This document shows, in pieces, positions 1-7,820 of a DNA stretch of 14,285 nucleotides. Position numbers and translations under genes: made by a program. How positions within the stretch are numbered: position 1 is the stretch's first letter; every line of letters begins with the position of its first letter. Origin of the DNA: Bacteroidota bacterium (GTDB taxonomy: Bacteria > Bacteroidota > Bacteroidia > Chitinophagales > Chitinophagaceae); contig JAURLW010000018.1 of assembly GCA_030831005.1 (NCBI GenBank), forward strand, positions 1 to 14,285, read 5' to 3'. The notes under the pieces were generated by a model, which worked only from the letters and a program-made list of their open reading frames with translations, made no database searches and had not been told where the DNA came from.

Positions 1-378
1 AAACACACTATTTTACCGATCTCCAAATTTGGTTTGATGCAAATTACGCGTCAGCGTTTACGCCCAGAATTGAATATCGTAACGGCTGAAATGTGTCCTA
101 GCTGTAAAGGATCGGGCATCATCGGTCCTTCTATCTTACTAGCAGATGAAATAGAAAAAGATTTCCAATACCTACTTAATCAAGGTCATAAAAATCTTAG
201 TTTACAAGTAAATCCTATTGTGAAATCTTATCTTACAAAAGGAGGCATTTTTTCTTCTATAAAATGGAAATGGTTTTGGAAATACAAGGTTAATGTATCC
301 ATACAAGCAGATATCAATGCACCGCTTACACAGTATGTATTTATAGATAAACGAACAGATGATATTATCAAACTTTAA
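1..378 (+). CDS. rng: Ribonuclease G/E family, C-terminal 125 residues (5' end outside window)
   Basis: Reading frame 1 is open from the first base to a TAA at 376-378, so this is the 3' end of a longer gene. The visible start (LPISKFGLMQITRQRLRP) matches the end of the DNase I-like catalytic domain of RNase E/G. The motif CPSCKGSG at about residues 32-39 of the fragment is the CPxCxG zinc link that joins subunits in this family. About 85 further residues follow, the small C-terminal domain; there is no long disordered degradosome scaffold like that of E. coli RNase E, so RNase G is the better name. The family is a single-strand-specific endoribonuclease acting in rRNA 5'-end maturation and mRNA decay. 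A TTG at 34 is inside the conserved domain and is not a start. The catalytic aspartates and S1 domain lie upstream of the window and cannot be checked. A hairpin terminator follows directly. Confidence 0.88.
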   Translation, partial: KHTILPISKFGLMQITRQRLRPELNIVTAEMCPSCKGSGIIGPSILLADEIEKDFQYLLNQGHKNLSLQVNPIVKSYLTKGGIFSSIKWKWFWKYKVNVSIQADINAPLTQYVFIDKRTDDIIKL

Positions 379-380
379 TT

Positions 381-407
381 AAATGCCTCTTCTAAGAGGC
401 ATTTTTT
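381..407 (+). terminator. Rho-independent terminator of the RNase G gene
   Basis: A perfect 10-bp stem (381-390 AAATGCCTCT pairing with 395-404 AGAGGCATTT) with a TCTA loop runs into a T tract at 402-407. It lies 2 bases after the RNase G stop codon. It separates this gene from htpG. Confidence 0.85.
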
Positions 408-445
408 CTGTCAATAAATTAAGAGCTCCTTTAATAATGGCAGAA

Positions 446-461
446 AAATATGTCAATATTT
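446..461. promoter_or_regulatory. Short inverted repeat upstream of the htpG promoter
   Basis: AAATAT-GTCA-ATATTT is a perfect 6-bp inverted repeat immediately upstream of the proposed -33 element of htpG. It is placed where an operator or activator site could sit. It does not resemble CIRCE (TTAGCACTC-N9-GAGTGCTAA). The AT-rich composition makes chance occurrence quite possible, so any regulatory role is inference. Confidence 0.2.
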
Positions 462-462
462 C

Positions 463-489
463 TTGAAAAAAACTTAGGCAATAAATTTG
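463..489 (+). promoter_or_regulatory. Bacteroidota-type promoter of htpG
   Basis: TAAATTTG at 482-489 matches the Bacteroidota -7 consensus TAnnTTTG exactly. A TTG at 463-465 could serve as the -33 element, though the 16-bp spacer is a little short for the usual pattern. Transcription would start near 493-497, giving a leader of about 20 bases before the ATG at 517. No Shine-Dalgarno sequence is seen in that leader. Confidence 0.5.
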
Positions 490-516
490 CTATATATTCT
501 ATAAAATCAAAACTCT

Positions 517-2325
517 ATGCAAAATAAAACAGGCAAAATCAGCGTACATACGGAGAATATATTTCCGATTATTAAAAAATTCTTGTACAGCGATCATGAA
601 ATCTTTTTGAGAGAATTAGTATCCAATGCAGTAGATGCTTGTCAAAAATTAAAAACGCTTTCCTCTATAGGCGAGACTAACATGGGTGATGCTCCTCTTA
701 AAGTAAGTGTGCATATAGATAAAGAAAACAAAACCCTTACTATTAGAGACAATGGTTTAGGTATGAGCGCAGAAGAAATTGAACAATACATTAATCAATT
801 AGCTTTTTCTGGTGCTGAAGCATTCGTGGAAAAATATAAAGACAAAGCAGATGCTAATATAATTGGCCATTTTGGTTTAGGCTTTTATTCTGGTTTTATG
901 GTAGCTTCTCAAGTAGAAATTCAAACTAAATCTTATAAAGATGCACCAGCAGCGCATTGGACTTGCGATGGATCTACTTCTTTTACACTAGCAGAAGGTA
1001 GCAGAACAGAAAGAGGAACAGATATCATTCTACACATAAATGAAGAAAGTGCTGAATTTTTAGAAACATACAGAATTCAACAATTACTATCTAAGTATTG
1101 CAAATTCTTACCTATCACTATTGAATTCGAAGAAAAAGCCATCAACAATACACATCCTATTTGGACTAAAAAGCCAAGTGAGTTGACTGATGAAGATTAT
1201 ACTTCATTTTATTCAGAATTATATCCAATGGCTCCAGCGCCATTGTTTTGGATTCACTTGAATGTAGATTATCCATTCAATTTAACTGGTGTTTTATACT
1301 TTCCTAAAATTACTAATAGCATAGACGCTGAGAAACACAAAGTGCAACTGTATTGTAATCAAGTATTTGTAACAGATAATGTAAAAGATATTTTACCTGA
1401 ATTCTTAATGCTCTTACACGGAGTAATCGATTCTCCGGATATTCCATTAAATGTTTCTAGAAGTAGCTTACAAAGCGATACTAATGTTAAAAAGATAACA
1501 CAACATATTAGCAAGAAAGTATCTGATAAATTAAAAGAACTTTTCAAAAATGATCGTGCAGATTTTGAAAAAAAATGGAGTAGCATGGATGTCTTTGTAA
1601 AATACGGTATGCTTAGTGATGAGAAATTTGCTGAACGCGCACAAGAGTTTTGCTTGTTAGAAAACACACAAGGAATCTTTACTGAACTTAAAGAATATGT
1701 AGAAAAAGTAAAAATAGCACAAACAGATAAAGATGATAATGCAGTAATCTTATACACTAATAATGTTGAAACACAACATAGTTATTTGCAAGCAGCAACT
1801 AACAAAGGTTACGATGTGTTAAAATTAGAAGGCATTTTAGATAATCACTTTGTTAATTATATAGAACAACACTTTGAAAAAGTGAAAGTAAAAAGAATTG
1901 ATGCAGACTCTATAGAACAATTAATAGACAAAGGAACAACAAGAGAAAGTGTTTTAAATGAAGAAGACACTAAAAAAATTACAGCACTTTTTGAAAGTAT
2001 AGAACAGCCGAAAATAAAACTAACCGTAAAAGCACAAGCTTTAGCACCTGAAGATAGTTTTGTAGCAATTACGGAAGATGAATTTATGCGTCGCATGAAA
2101 GATATGAGTGCTATGCAAGGTATGAGCATGTTTGGAGATATGCCTACTAGCTATAATTTAATAATCAATAGCAATCATCCTAAAGCTACTTCATTGCTTT
2201 CTATGGACGAAGGAAAACAAAAAGCAAGTACACAGCAATTAATAGATTTAGCTTTACTTTCTAAACAATTATTGCAAGGCGAACAGCTTACACAATTCAT
2301 CAACAGAAGTATCGATAACTTATAG
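517..2325 (+). CDS. htpG: Molecular chaperone HtpG (bacterial Hsp90)
   Basis: ATP-dependent cytosolic chaperone of the Hsp90/GHKL family, 602 residues against 624 in E. coli. The N-terminal ATPase domain shows ELVSNAVDA (residues 33-41, with E33 and N37 at the catalytic and Mg-binding positions), DNGLGM (78-83) and the lid GHFGLGFYSG (117-126). The middle domain carries PLNVSRSSLQ (310-319), whose R315 corresponds to the arginine that contacts the ATP gamma-phosphate. The C-terminal dimerisation region includes a methionine-rich stretch around residues 526-545 (MRRMKDMSAMQGMSMFGDM), an amphipathic client-binding element in the family. There is no MEEVD tail, as expected in bacteria. The ATG at 517 is chosen because the conserved N-terminal strand begins a few residues later and a TAnnTTTG promoter precedes it. 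The gene stands alone, with terminators on both sides. Family members are usually heat inducible; only a small inverted repeat upstream hints at control here. Confidence 0.97.
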   Translation: MQNKTGKISVHTENIFPIIKKFLYSDHEIFLRELVSNAVDACQKLKTLSSIGETNMGDAPLKVSVHIDKENKTLTIRDNGLGMSAEEIEQYINQLAFSGAEAFVEKYKDKADANIIGHFGLGFYSGFMVASQVEIQTKSYKDAPAAHWTCDGSTSFTLAEGSRTERGTDIILHINEESAEFLETYRIQQLLSKYCKFLPITIEFEEKAINNTHPIWTKKPSELTDEDYTSFYSELYPMAPAPLFWIHLNVDYPFNLTGVLYFPKITNSIDAEKHKVQLYCNQVFVTDNVKDILPEFLMLLHGVIDSPDIPLNVSRSSLQSDTNVKKITQHISKKVSDKLKELFKNDRADFEKKWSSMDVFVKYGMLSDEKFAERAQEFCLLENTQGIFTELKEYVEKVKIAQTDKDDNAVILYTNNVETQHSYLQAATNKGYDVLKLEGILDNHFVNYIEQHFEKVKVKRIDADSIEQLIDKGTTRESVLNEEDTKKITALFESIEQPKIKLTVKAQALAPEDSFVAITEDEFMRRMKDMSAMQGMSMFGDMPTSYNLIINSNHPKATSLLSMDEGKQKASTQQLIDLALLSKQLLQGEQLTQFINRSIDNL

Positions 2326-2333
2326 TAGATAAC

Positions 2334-2371
2334 AATAAAAAAGCTTAGTCTTTCGACTAAGCTTTTTTATT
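2334..2371. terminator. Bidirectional terminator between htpG and mfd
   Basis: A perfect 17-bp stem (2334-2350 pairing with 2355-2371, core AAGCTTAGTC) with a TTTC loop is flanked by A and T runs on opposite sides. It can therefore form a GC-containing hairpin followed by U residues on either strand. It begins 8 bases after the htpG stop, and its last two bases fall within the mfd stop codon (complement of 2370-2372), so one structure appears to serve both converging genes. Confidence 0.85.
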
Positions 2372-5300
2372 AACTAGTAATTTCTTTCATTTCCATTCCT
2401 TGTAGATACCATAACACATCATTCATGGTTTTTACTTGATTAATGATCAAAATAAAGTTAGTGCCTACTTGCTTTAATTTAGCATTAGCCAATTGCACTT
2501 GCACATATTGCATGATAAATTGAAATTGTGCACTTTCAAAATAAGCAGAATCAGGATTATTTAAAAAATACAATCGTAGCGTCTCATTCTTTAAAATTAA
2601 TTTTTCAAAACCTAATTGCTTAGCAATTTTTCTAGCTCGTAGTGCTTTAGCCAATTCCTGAACTTGCTCAGGTATAGGTCCAAATCTATCTTGTAATTGT
2701 TGTAAAAACACAGCTAATTTTTGCTCATCTTCAATCTCGTCAAGTTGAGTATATAGAGATAAGCGCTCTCCAATATGACTCACATAATCGTCTGGAATTA
2801 AAAGTTCTAAATCAGTATCAACACTACAATCATTTACAAAATCTTGTTTACGTGCTAATTCTTCTTTAAATACATCTTTAAAATCTTTGCTTCTCAATTC
2901 TCTAATAGCTTGATCTAAGATTTTTTGATACATTTCAAATCCTATATCATTTATAAAGCCACTCTGTTCTCCTCCCAATAAATTACCAGCTCCTCTAATA
3001 TCTAAGTCACGCATAGCAATCTGAAAACCACTTCCCAATTCATTAAATTGCTCAAGTGTTTGTAATCTTCTTCTACTATCATTCGGTAAGGTACTTATAG
3101 GCGGTGCCAATAAATAACAGAAAGCCTTTTTATTATTCCTTCCTACCCTTCCGCGTAATTGATGTAAATCACTTAATCCAAATTGATGGGCATTAGTAAT
3201 AATAATCGTATTTGCATTTTCAATATCTACTCCGCTTTCTACAATATTGGTGCAGCAAAGCACATCAAATTTTTTATCAATAAAATCAAATAGGGCTTGT
3301 TCTAATTGATGACCTTCCATTTGGCCATGTGCCATGCCTACTTCGACATCAGGACAACAATTTTTTATTAAACTTACCATTTCAGGTAAGGATTGTACTC
3401 TATTATGAATAAAATATACTTGGCCACCTCGCTCCACTTCAAAGTAAATTGCTTCTCGTATTAACTGCTCATCAAATACTCCAATTTCTGTATGTACAGG
3501 TTGCCTATTAGGAGGAGGTGTATTGATAATGCTCAAATCGCGCGCACTCATCAATGAAAATTGTAGCGTACGCGGAATAGGTGTGGCTGTTAAGGTTAGC
3601 GTATCCACATTGGCTTTTAACTCTCGTAATTTTTCTTTTACAGCTACACCAAATTTCTGCTCTTCATCTATAATAAGTAGACCTAAGTCTTTAAATTTTA
3701 CATCTTTACCAACTACCGCATGCGTACCAATAAGGATATCAATTTTACCATCAGCAACATTTTTAATAGTCTCTTTCTTTTCTTTTGCAGACTTAAAGCG
3801 ATTTAAGTAATCAACCGTACAAGGAAACTCTTTTAAACGTTCTTTAAAGGTTTGGTAATGTTGATAAGCTAAAATAGTAGTGGGTACTAGTACAACTGCT
3901 TGTTTACTATCCGCAACCGTTTTAAAAGCAGCCCTAATAGCAATTTCTGTTTTTCCAAATCCTACATCTCCACAAACTAATCGATCCATAGGAGAAGGTG
4001 ATTCCATATCTCGCTTCACATCTATGGTAGCTTTACTTTGATCTGGAGTATCTTCATAAAAAAATGAAGCCTCTAATTCTGTTTGCAGATAACTATCTGG
4101 ATTATGCGAAAATCCTTGAGTTGCTTTACGCTTAGCATAGAGCTTAATTAAATCAGTAGCAATTTCTTTAACCTGTTTCTGGGTCTTATTTTTTAGTTTA
4201 TCCCAAGCATCGCTGCCTAGTTTATTGACTTTTGGCTTAGTGCCTTCTTTACCGGTATACTTAGTTATTTTATGAAGTGCATTAATATTTACATAAAGCA
4301 CATCATTATCTCTATAAATTATTCTAATGGCTTCTTGCATATTGCCATTAACTTCTATTTTCTGAAGCCCACTGTACACGCCTACGCCATGATCGATATG
4401 CGAAACATAATCGCCAGGTTGTAATTCACGTAGAGCACGCATCGTAATAGCTTTGCCCTTACTATACGCTTGCTTTACTTTAAATTTATGATACCGTTGA
4501 AAAATCTGATGATCGGTGTATACCAATACTTTTTTCTGATGGTCTATAAAACCCTTGCTTACCGCTATAGGAATAGGATGAAAGACAATACTAACTTTTA
4601 AGTCTTCGAATATACTTCTCAAACGTTCTAATTGCTTACTATTCTCAGCAAAAATAAATACCTGATAATTTTTAGCAATGTAAGATTGTATGTTTTGAAT
4701 TAATAAACTAAAGTTTCTATTAAAAACAGGTTGTTCTTCTGTAGCAAAACTAATACAGGGTACTGGCGCTGACCCAAGTAAACGAGCCATATCTTTATGA
4801 TACCATTCGATAATAGAACGCTGTTGTAAACCTTCCAACCAATTATGTGCTGTTTCAAAATCTTGAATATCGATGCTACGCAACCAGCTATCTTCTTTAT
4901 CTATCGATACCGGTTGCAGGGCTAACTGCTCAGGCAATGCACGCTCCATTGCATCTAACTTTTGATGCGTATACGCCATGTCCTTTATCCAAAAACAAGT
5001 ATTGGCAGGCAAATAATCTAGTAAGGAAATTTTTTGTTGAGACTCAAAATTGGTTTCAATATTAGGTAAAATAGAAACTTGCAATAATTTTCTTTCTGAT
5101 AATTGAGTTTCCGGATTGAATATTCGAATGCTATCTACCTCATCACCAAACAGCTCAATTCGATAAGGATGTTCATTACCAAAAGAATATAAATCTAATA
5201 TACCGCCACGCATAGCAAATTGCCCTGGCTCAAAAACAAAATCTTCTCTTTTAAAACCTAAGGCTACTAAGCGCTCAAAAAGCTGTAATAAATCTAATGA

Positions 5301-5756
5301 TTGGCCCACTTTTATGGGTATCATATTTTTAGATAAAGTAGAAGGATCAACCACTTTCTCAAACAAGGCCTCGGGGTAGGTAACCAGTACTTTTTTACGC
5401 GTTTGTGGATGGCTAAATTTGGTGAGTGCTTCAGTTCTGAGCATTACATGACCGCTATTCAACTCATGAAAATTGCCAGCTCTTTTATAGGAATCTGGGA
5501 AATAACAAATATCTAATGCGTGAGATAGATGTTCAATATCATTATGCAAATAAGCTGCTTCTTCCCGATCATTGGCGATAACTACATGATTACCATCGTA
5601 TGCTTGCCAAACGGCAGTAAAAATAAAACTAAACGAACTGCCTTTACTATTTTCTATACTTAAACGAAAAGGTTCAGTAGGCACAGAGAGGCCTGCCACC
5701 ATTTGTTTTACATGGATGTCATTTTGATAAATCCCTTGAAGGGTTTGCAAATTCAT
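2370..5756 (-). CDS. mfd: Transcription-repair coupling factor Mfd
   Basis: ATP-driven DNA translocase that removes RNA polymerase stalled at lesions and recruits UvrA; 1128 residues against 1148 in E. coli, so full length. The N-terminal UvrB-like region includes FEPGQFAMRGGILDLYSFG (about 175-193). The RNA-polymerase-interacting domain covers about 445-515 (DYVSHIDHGVGVYSGL, then YRDNDVLYVNINALH). The translocase shows Walker A GDVGFGKT (596-603), motif II DEEQ (697-700), motif III TLTATPIPRT (721-730), and motif VI QLRGRVGR (866-873) followed by the TRG region. The C-terminal domain that holds back UvrA binding is present. The ATG is complementary to 5754-5756; MNLQTLQGIY is a natural start and a TAnnTTTG element lies just upstream. 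The gene is monocistronic, divergent from the cyclophilin gene and convergent with htpG. No key motif is missing. Confidence 0.97.
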   Translation of the reverse strand: MNLQTLQGIYQNDIHVKQMVAGLSVPTEPFRLSIENSKGSSFSFIFTAVWQAYDGNHVVIANDREEAAYLHNDIEHLSHALDICYFPDSYKRAGNFHELNSGHVMLRTEALTKFSHPQTRKKVLVTYPEALFEKVVDPSTLSKNMIPIKVGQSLDLLQLFERLVALGFKREDFVFEPGQFAMRGGILDLYSFGNEHPYRIELFGDEVDSIRIFNPETQLSERKLLQVSILPNIETNFESQQKISLLDYLPANTCFWIKDMAYTHQKLDAMERALPEQLALQPVSIDKEDSWLRSIDIQDFETAHNWLEGLQQRSIIEWYHKDMARLLGSAPVPCISFATEEQPVFNRNFSLLIQNIQSYIAKNYQVFIFAENSKQLERLRSIFEDLKVSIVFHPIPIAVSKGFIDHQKKVLVYTDHQIFQRYHKFKVKQAYSKGKAITMRALRELQPGDYVSHIDHGVGVYSGLQKIEVNGNMQEAIRIIYRDNDVLYVNINALHKITKYTGKEGTKPKVNKLGSDAWDKLKNKTQKQVKEIATDLIKLYAKRKATQGFSHNPDSYLQTELEASFFYEDTPDQSKATIDVKRDMESPSPMDRLVCGDVGFGKTEIAIRAAFKTVADSKQAVVLVPTTILAYQHYQTFKERLKEFPCTVDYLNRFKSAKEKKETIKNVADGKIDILIGTHAVVGKDVKFKDLGLLIIDEEQKFGVAVKEKLRELKANVDTLTLTATPIPRTLQFSLMSARDLSIINTPPPNRQPVHTEIGVFDEQLIREAIYFEVERGGQVYFIHNRVQSLPEMVSLIKNCCPDVEVGMAHGQMEGHQLEQALFDFIDKKFDVLCCTNIVESGVDIENANTIIITNAHQFGLSDLHQLRGRVGRNNKKAFCYLLAPPISTLPNDSRRRLQTLEQFNELGSGFQIAMRDLDIRGAGNLLGGEQSGFINDIGFEMYQKILDQAIRELRSKDFKDVFKEELARKQDFVNDCSVDTDLELLIPDDYVSHIGERLSLYTQLDEIEDEQKLAVFLQQLQDRFGPIPEQVQELAKALRARKIAKQLGFEKLILKNETLRLYFLNNPDSAYFESAQFQFIMQYVQVQLANAKLKQVGTNFILIINQVKTMNDVLWYLQGMEMKEITS

Positions 5757-5764
5757 AAGAGGAG

Positions 5765-5772
5765 CAAAGATA
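5765..5772 (-). promoter_or_regulatory. -7 element of the mfd promoter
   Basis: On the - strand this reads TATCTTTG, an exact match to the Bacteroidota TAnnTTTG element, and it is followed by C as is common. Only 8 bases separate it from the mfd ATG, so the transcript would have almost no leader. No clear -33 TTTG is seen at the expected distance upstream. Confidence 0.5.
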
Positions 5773-5839
5773 CAATAATACCCATAATTAAGACCTAGAA
5801 TTAGCAGCTATTCTATATCCTTTTTAAACATAAAATATG

Positions 5840-5847
5840 TAATATTG
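5840..5847 (+). promoter_or_regulatory. Possible -7 element for the cyclophilin operon
   Basis: TAATATTG matches TAnnTTTG with one mismatch and lies 18 bases before the ATG at 5866. It would pair with the opposing mfd promoter in this divergent intergenic region. The -33 region is only a weak T-rich match, so this is tentative. Confidence 0.3.
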
Positions 5848-5865
5848 TTTTCTAAAAAATCATAT

Positions 5866-6528
5866 ATGCGTTATATCCTTGCTTTATTAATTACCTGCTT
5901 GTCTATAAGCCAATCTTTTGCAAAAGAGAAATCTATAAAAATTGAAACAAATTATGGCGTGATTATTTTAAAACTTTATGAAAATACGCCTTTGCACACA
6001 GCCAATTTGGTAAAACTATGCAAAGAACATTATTTTGATAGCACCTTATTTCATAGAGTAATACCTTCATTTGTAATTCAAGGAGGCGATCCGGACTCTA
6101 AACATGCTGGCCCTGAAAAACAATTAGGTGATGGTGATTTGAGCTATTTAGTACCTGCAGAAATTAATGCTGTTAACTATCATAAAAGAGGTGCATTGGG
6201 AATGGCGAGAGATAATAATCCTGAAAAAAAATCAAGTGCTTGTCAATTTTATATTGTTGTAGGTAAAGTTGTTACTGAAGAACAACTGAATACCATTAGT
6301 ACAAAAACGAATCGTATATTTAGTGATGTACAAAGAAAAATTTATACTACGCAAGGAGGCACACCTTTTTTAGATGGCAACTATACAGTTTTTGGAGAAG
6401 TTACAAAAGGTATGGAAGTGGTAGATACCATTGCCCAACTTGCTAGAAACGCTACAGATAGACCAAATGTAGATGTTAGAATGCTAAAAGTTCGCGTATT
6501 AAGAAATAAATTTTTAGGCATATTTTAA
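5866..6528 (+). CDS. Exported cyclophilin-type peptidyl-prolyl cis-trans isomerase
   Basis: Catalyses cis-trans isomerisation of X-Pro bonds, probably in the periplasm; 220 residues. Residues 1-19 form a signal peptide: short basic start, hydrophobic core ILALLITCLSIS, and a plausible signal peptidase I site after SFA. The cyclophilin domain follows, with FHRVIPSFVIQGGD (62-75; R64, F69 and Q72 are the active-site positions), GALGMAR (109-115) and SACQFYIV (124-131). An insert of about 35 residues separates this from LDGNYTVFGEV (169-179). The ATG at 5866 is preferred over the TTG at 5845 because the signal peptide then begins in the normal way with MRYILALL. The stop overlaps the start of the next gene in TAATG, so the two are probably translationally coupled. 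No lipobox is seen; C11 lies inside the hydrophobic core. Confidence 0.92.
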   Translation: MRYILALLITCLSISQSFAKEKSIKIETNYGVIILKLYENTPLHTANLVKLCKEHYFDSTLFHRVIPSFVIQGGDPDSKHAGPEKQLGDGDLSYLVPAEINAVNYHKRGALGMARDNNPEKKSSACQFYIVVGKVVTEEQLNTISTKTNRIFSDVQRKIYTTQGGTPFLDGNYTVFGEVTKGMEVVDTIAQLARNATDRPNVDVRMLKVRVLRNKFLGIF

Positions 6529-7304
6529 TGCAAATTTCGGATGAGCAATTAAAAGCACTATTAGACAACCGGGTTAAATTATATAACCAGGTTGATTTTA
6601 TTACAGCAGATCCGATCACAATTCCACATCAATTTAGCAAAAAACAAGATATAGAAATTGCAGGCTTGTTTGCCGCTGTTTTAGCTTGGGGTAATAGAAA
6701 GAGTATTATCAATAGTTGCAATAAGCTACTAACTTGGATGGACAATGATCCACATGCCTTTATACTGCATCATACAGAACACGATCTAAAAAAGATGTTG
6801 CTGTTTGCGCATAGAACTTTTAATGCTACCGACTTGCTTTATTTTATTGAACGACTTCATCTGCATTATGTCCAATATGATAGTTTAGAAAGCATGTTTA
6901 TAAGTCCAAATATTGAACAAGAAGCCGATGTATGTAATGCTCTAATTCATTTTCATAATGCGTTCTTCTCTATAGATCATCCCCATAGAACAAAAAAGCA
7001 CCTCGCTAGTCCTGCCAAAAAAAGTGCCTGTAAACGTATTAATATGTATTTACGTTGGATGGTAAGAAAAGATGCAGCAGGTGTGGATTTTGGAATTTGG
7101 AAGACCTTAAAAATGAAACAACTAATTTGCCCTTTGGATGTGCATGTGGCAAGTGTAGCTAATCGTTTTGGTTTATTAGAAACAAAAAAAACTGACTGGC
7201 AAGCTGCAACATTACTTACAGCAAAGCTTCGTCAGTTTTGTAGTTCTGATCCTGTTAAATACGATTATGCCCTTTTTGGATTGGGCATAGAAGAGCGATT
7301 TTAG
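6528..7304 (+). CDS. TIGR02757 / DUF2400 family protein of unknown function
   Basis: A 258-residue soluble protein with no signal peptide or membrane segment. It shows the conserved blocks of the TIGR02757 family: DIEIAGLFAAVLAWGNR (41-57), AHRTFNATDLLYF (94-106), SACKRINMYLRWMVRKDAAG (167-186), LDVHVASVANRFGLL (203-217) and DPVKYDYALFGLGIEE (240-256). The alternation of helices with conserved Arg, Trp and Asp residues looks enzyme-like and may recall helix-hairpin-helix DNA glycosylases, but no function is established to my knowledge and I assign none. The ATG shares one base with the stop of the cyclophilin gene (TAATG), implying translational coupling. The stop overlaps that of ssb on the other strand by 4 bases. 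The family is widespread in Bacteroidota and also found elsewhere. Confidence 0.9.
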   Translation: MQISDEQLKALLDNRVKLYNQVDFITADPITIPHQFSKKQDIEIAGLFAAVLAWGNRKSIINSCNKLLTWMDNDPHAFILHHTEHDLKKMLLFAHRTFNATDLLYFIERLHLHYVQYDSLESMFISPNIEQEADVCNALIHFHNAFFSIDHPHRTKKHLASPAKKSACKRINMYLRWMVRKDAAGVDFGIWKTLKMKQLICPLDVHVASVANRFGLLETKKTDWQAATLLTAKLRQFCSSDPVKYDYALFGLGIEERF

Positions 7305-7666
7305 AATGGTAAATCGTCATGCGCATCTGCAGCACTTGATTCTCCTTCTTTTCGAGGACCTCCCAATAATTGAATGGTTTGTACTCTGCAATCTAAGCTC
7401 GATTTCAATTCTTGATCTTTGCTTTGGTATGCACGTGCATCTGGGGTACCTTCAATAAATACTTGCGTACCTTTTTTTAAATAAGGGGCTAATTTTTCAC
7501 GCTCCCACATACTACAGTTTACCCAGGTAGTATTTTTTTGTTCCACACCGTTTTTGTCTTTGTATTTTTCTGTATGAGCAACAGAAAAATTAGTTACTGT
7601 TTTGCCATTTACATCTGTGTTGGTGGCATCTTGGCCAATGTGGCCGATAAGCGTCATTTTTAGCAT
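7301..7666 (-). CDS. ssb: Single-stranded DNA-binding protein
   Basis: Binds and protects single-stranded DNA and recruits partner proteins during replication, recombination and repair. With the start at 7666 the protein has 121 residues: an OB fold (MLKMTLIGHIGQDATNTDVN at 1-20, then FSVAHTEKYKDKNG, TTWVNCSMW, YLKKGTQVFIEGTPDARAY) followed by a very short linker and the acidic tip DDLPF (117-121). That tip is the partner-binding peptide, equivalent to DDDIPF in E. coli. The frame stays open upstream to 7822, but those 52 codons give an AT-biased K/Y/I/N-rich peptide without family resemblance, cross the intergenic region and run into lpxH; the OB fold begins exactly at 7666. The linker is far shorter than in E. 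coli SSB (178 residues). Bacteroidota often carry several ssb copies, so this may not be the main one. Confidence 0.92.
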   Translation of the reverse strand: MLKMTLIGHIGQDATNTDVNGKTVTNFSVAHTEKYKDKNGVEQKNTTWVNCSMWEREKLAPYLKKGTQVFIEGTPDARAYQSKDQELKSSLDCRVQTIQLLGGPRKEGESSAADAHDDLPF

Positions 7667-7704
7667 AGCTTGTTTTTTTAATTGATGAATAATGTTTTTA
7701 AATA

Positions 7705-7722
7705 TGCACAAACATTTGTGTA
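7705..7722. promoter_or_regulatory. Palindrome upstream of ssb, possible operator
   Basis: CACAAA-CA-TTTGTG (7707-7720) is a perfect 6-bp inverted repeat; adding one mismatched and one matched position gives TGCACAAACATTTGTGTA. It lies 38 bases upstream of the ssb start. On the - strand it contains AATGTTTG, one mismatch from a TAnnTTTG promoter element, so it may overlap the ssb promoter. It is not a classical LexA box. A role in control of ssb is inference. Confidence 0.3.
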
Positions 7723-7820
7723 CTCTAAAGTAATCATTTTTTATACTATTCAAAAAATAATAACAATTTTTAGTGATTTTTTTGAAGTAACTTGCATACA
7801 AATAAACCGCTATATAAACC

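Noticed and set aside
379..516. Possible small gene or RNA between the RNase G gene and htpG
   Set aside because: The space is accounted for by a terminator and the htpG promoter region; no open frame or stable extra structure is apparent.
1359..2129. Antisense open frames opposite htpG
   Set aside because: They lie wholly opposite a well-conserved gene, have low-complexity serine/phenylalanine-rich translations, and show no promoter or family resemblance.
3523..3810. Antisense open frame opposite mfd
   Set aside because: Shadow of the translocase coding sequence without independent support; the same holds for the one at 4847-5065.
5845..5865. TTG start for the cyclophilin gene
   Set aside because: The ATG at 5866 begins a normal signal peptide, and the TTG falls within the proposed -7 promoter element.
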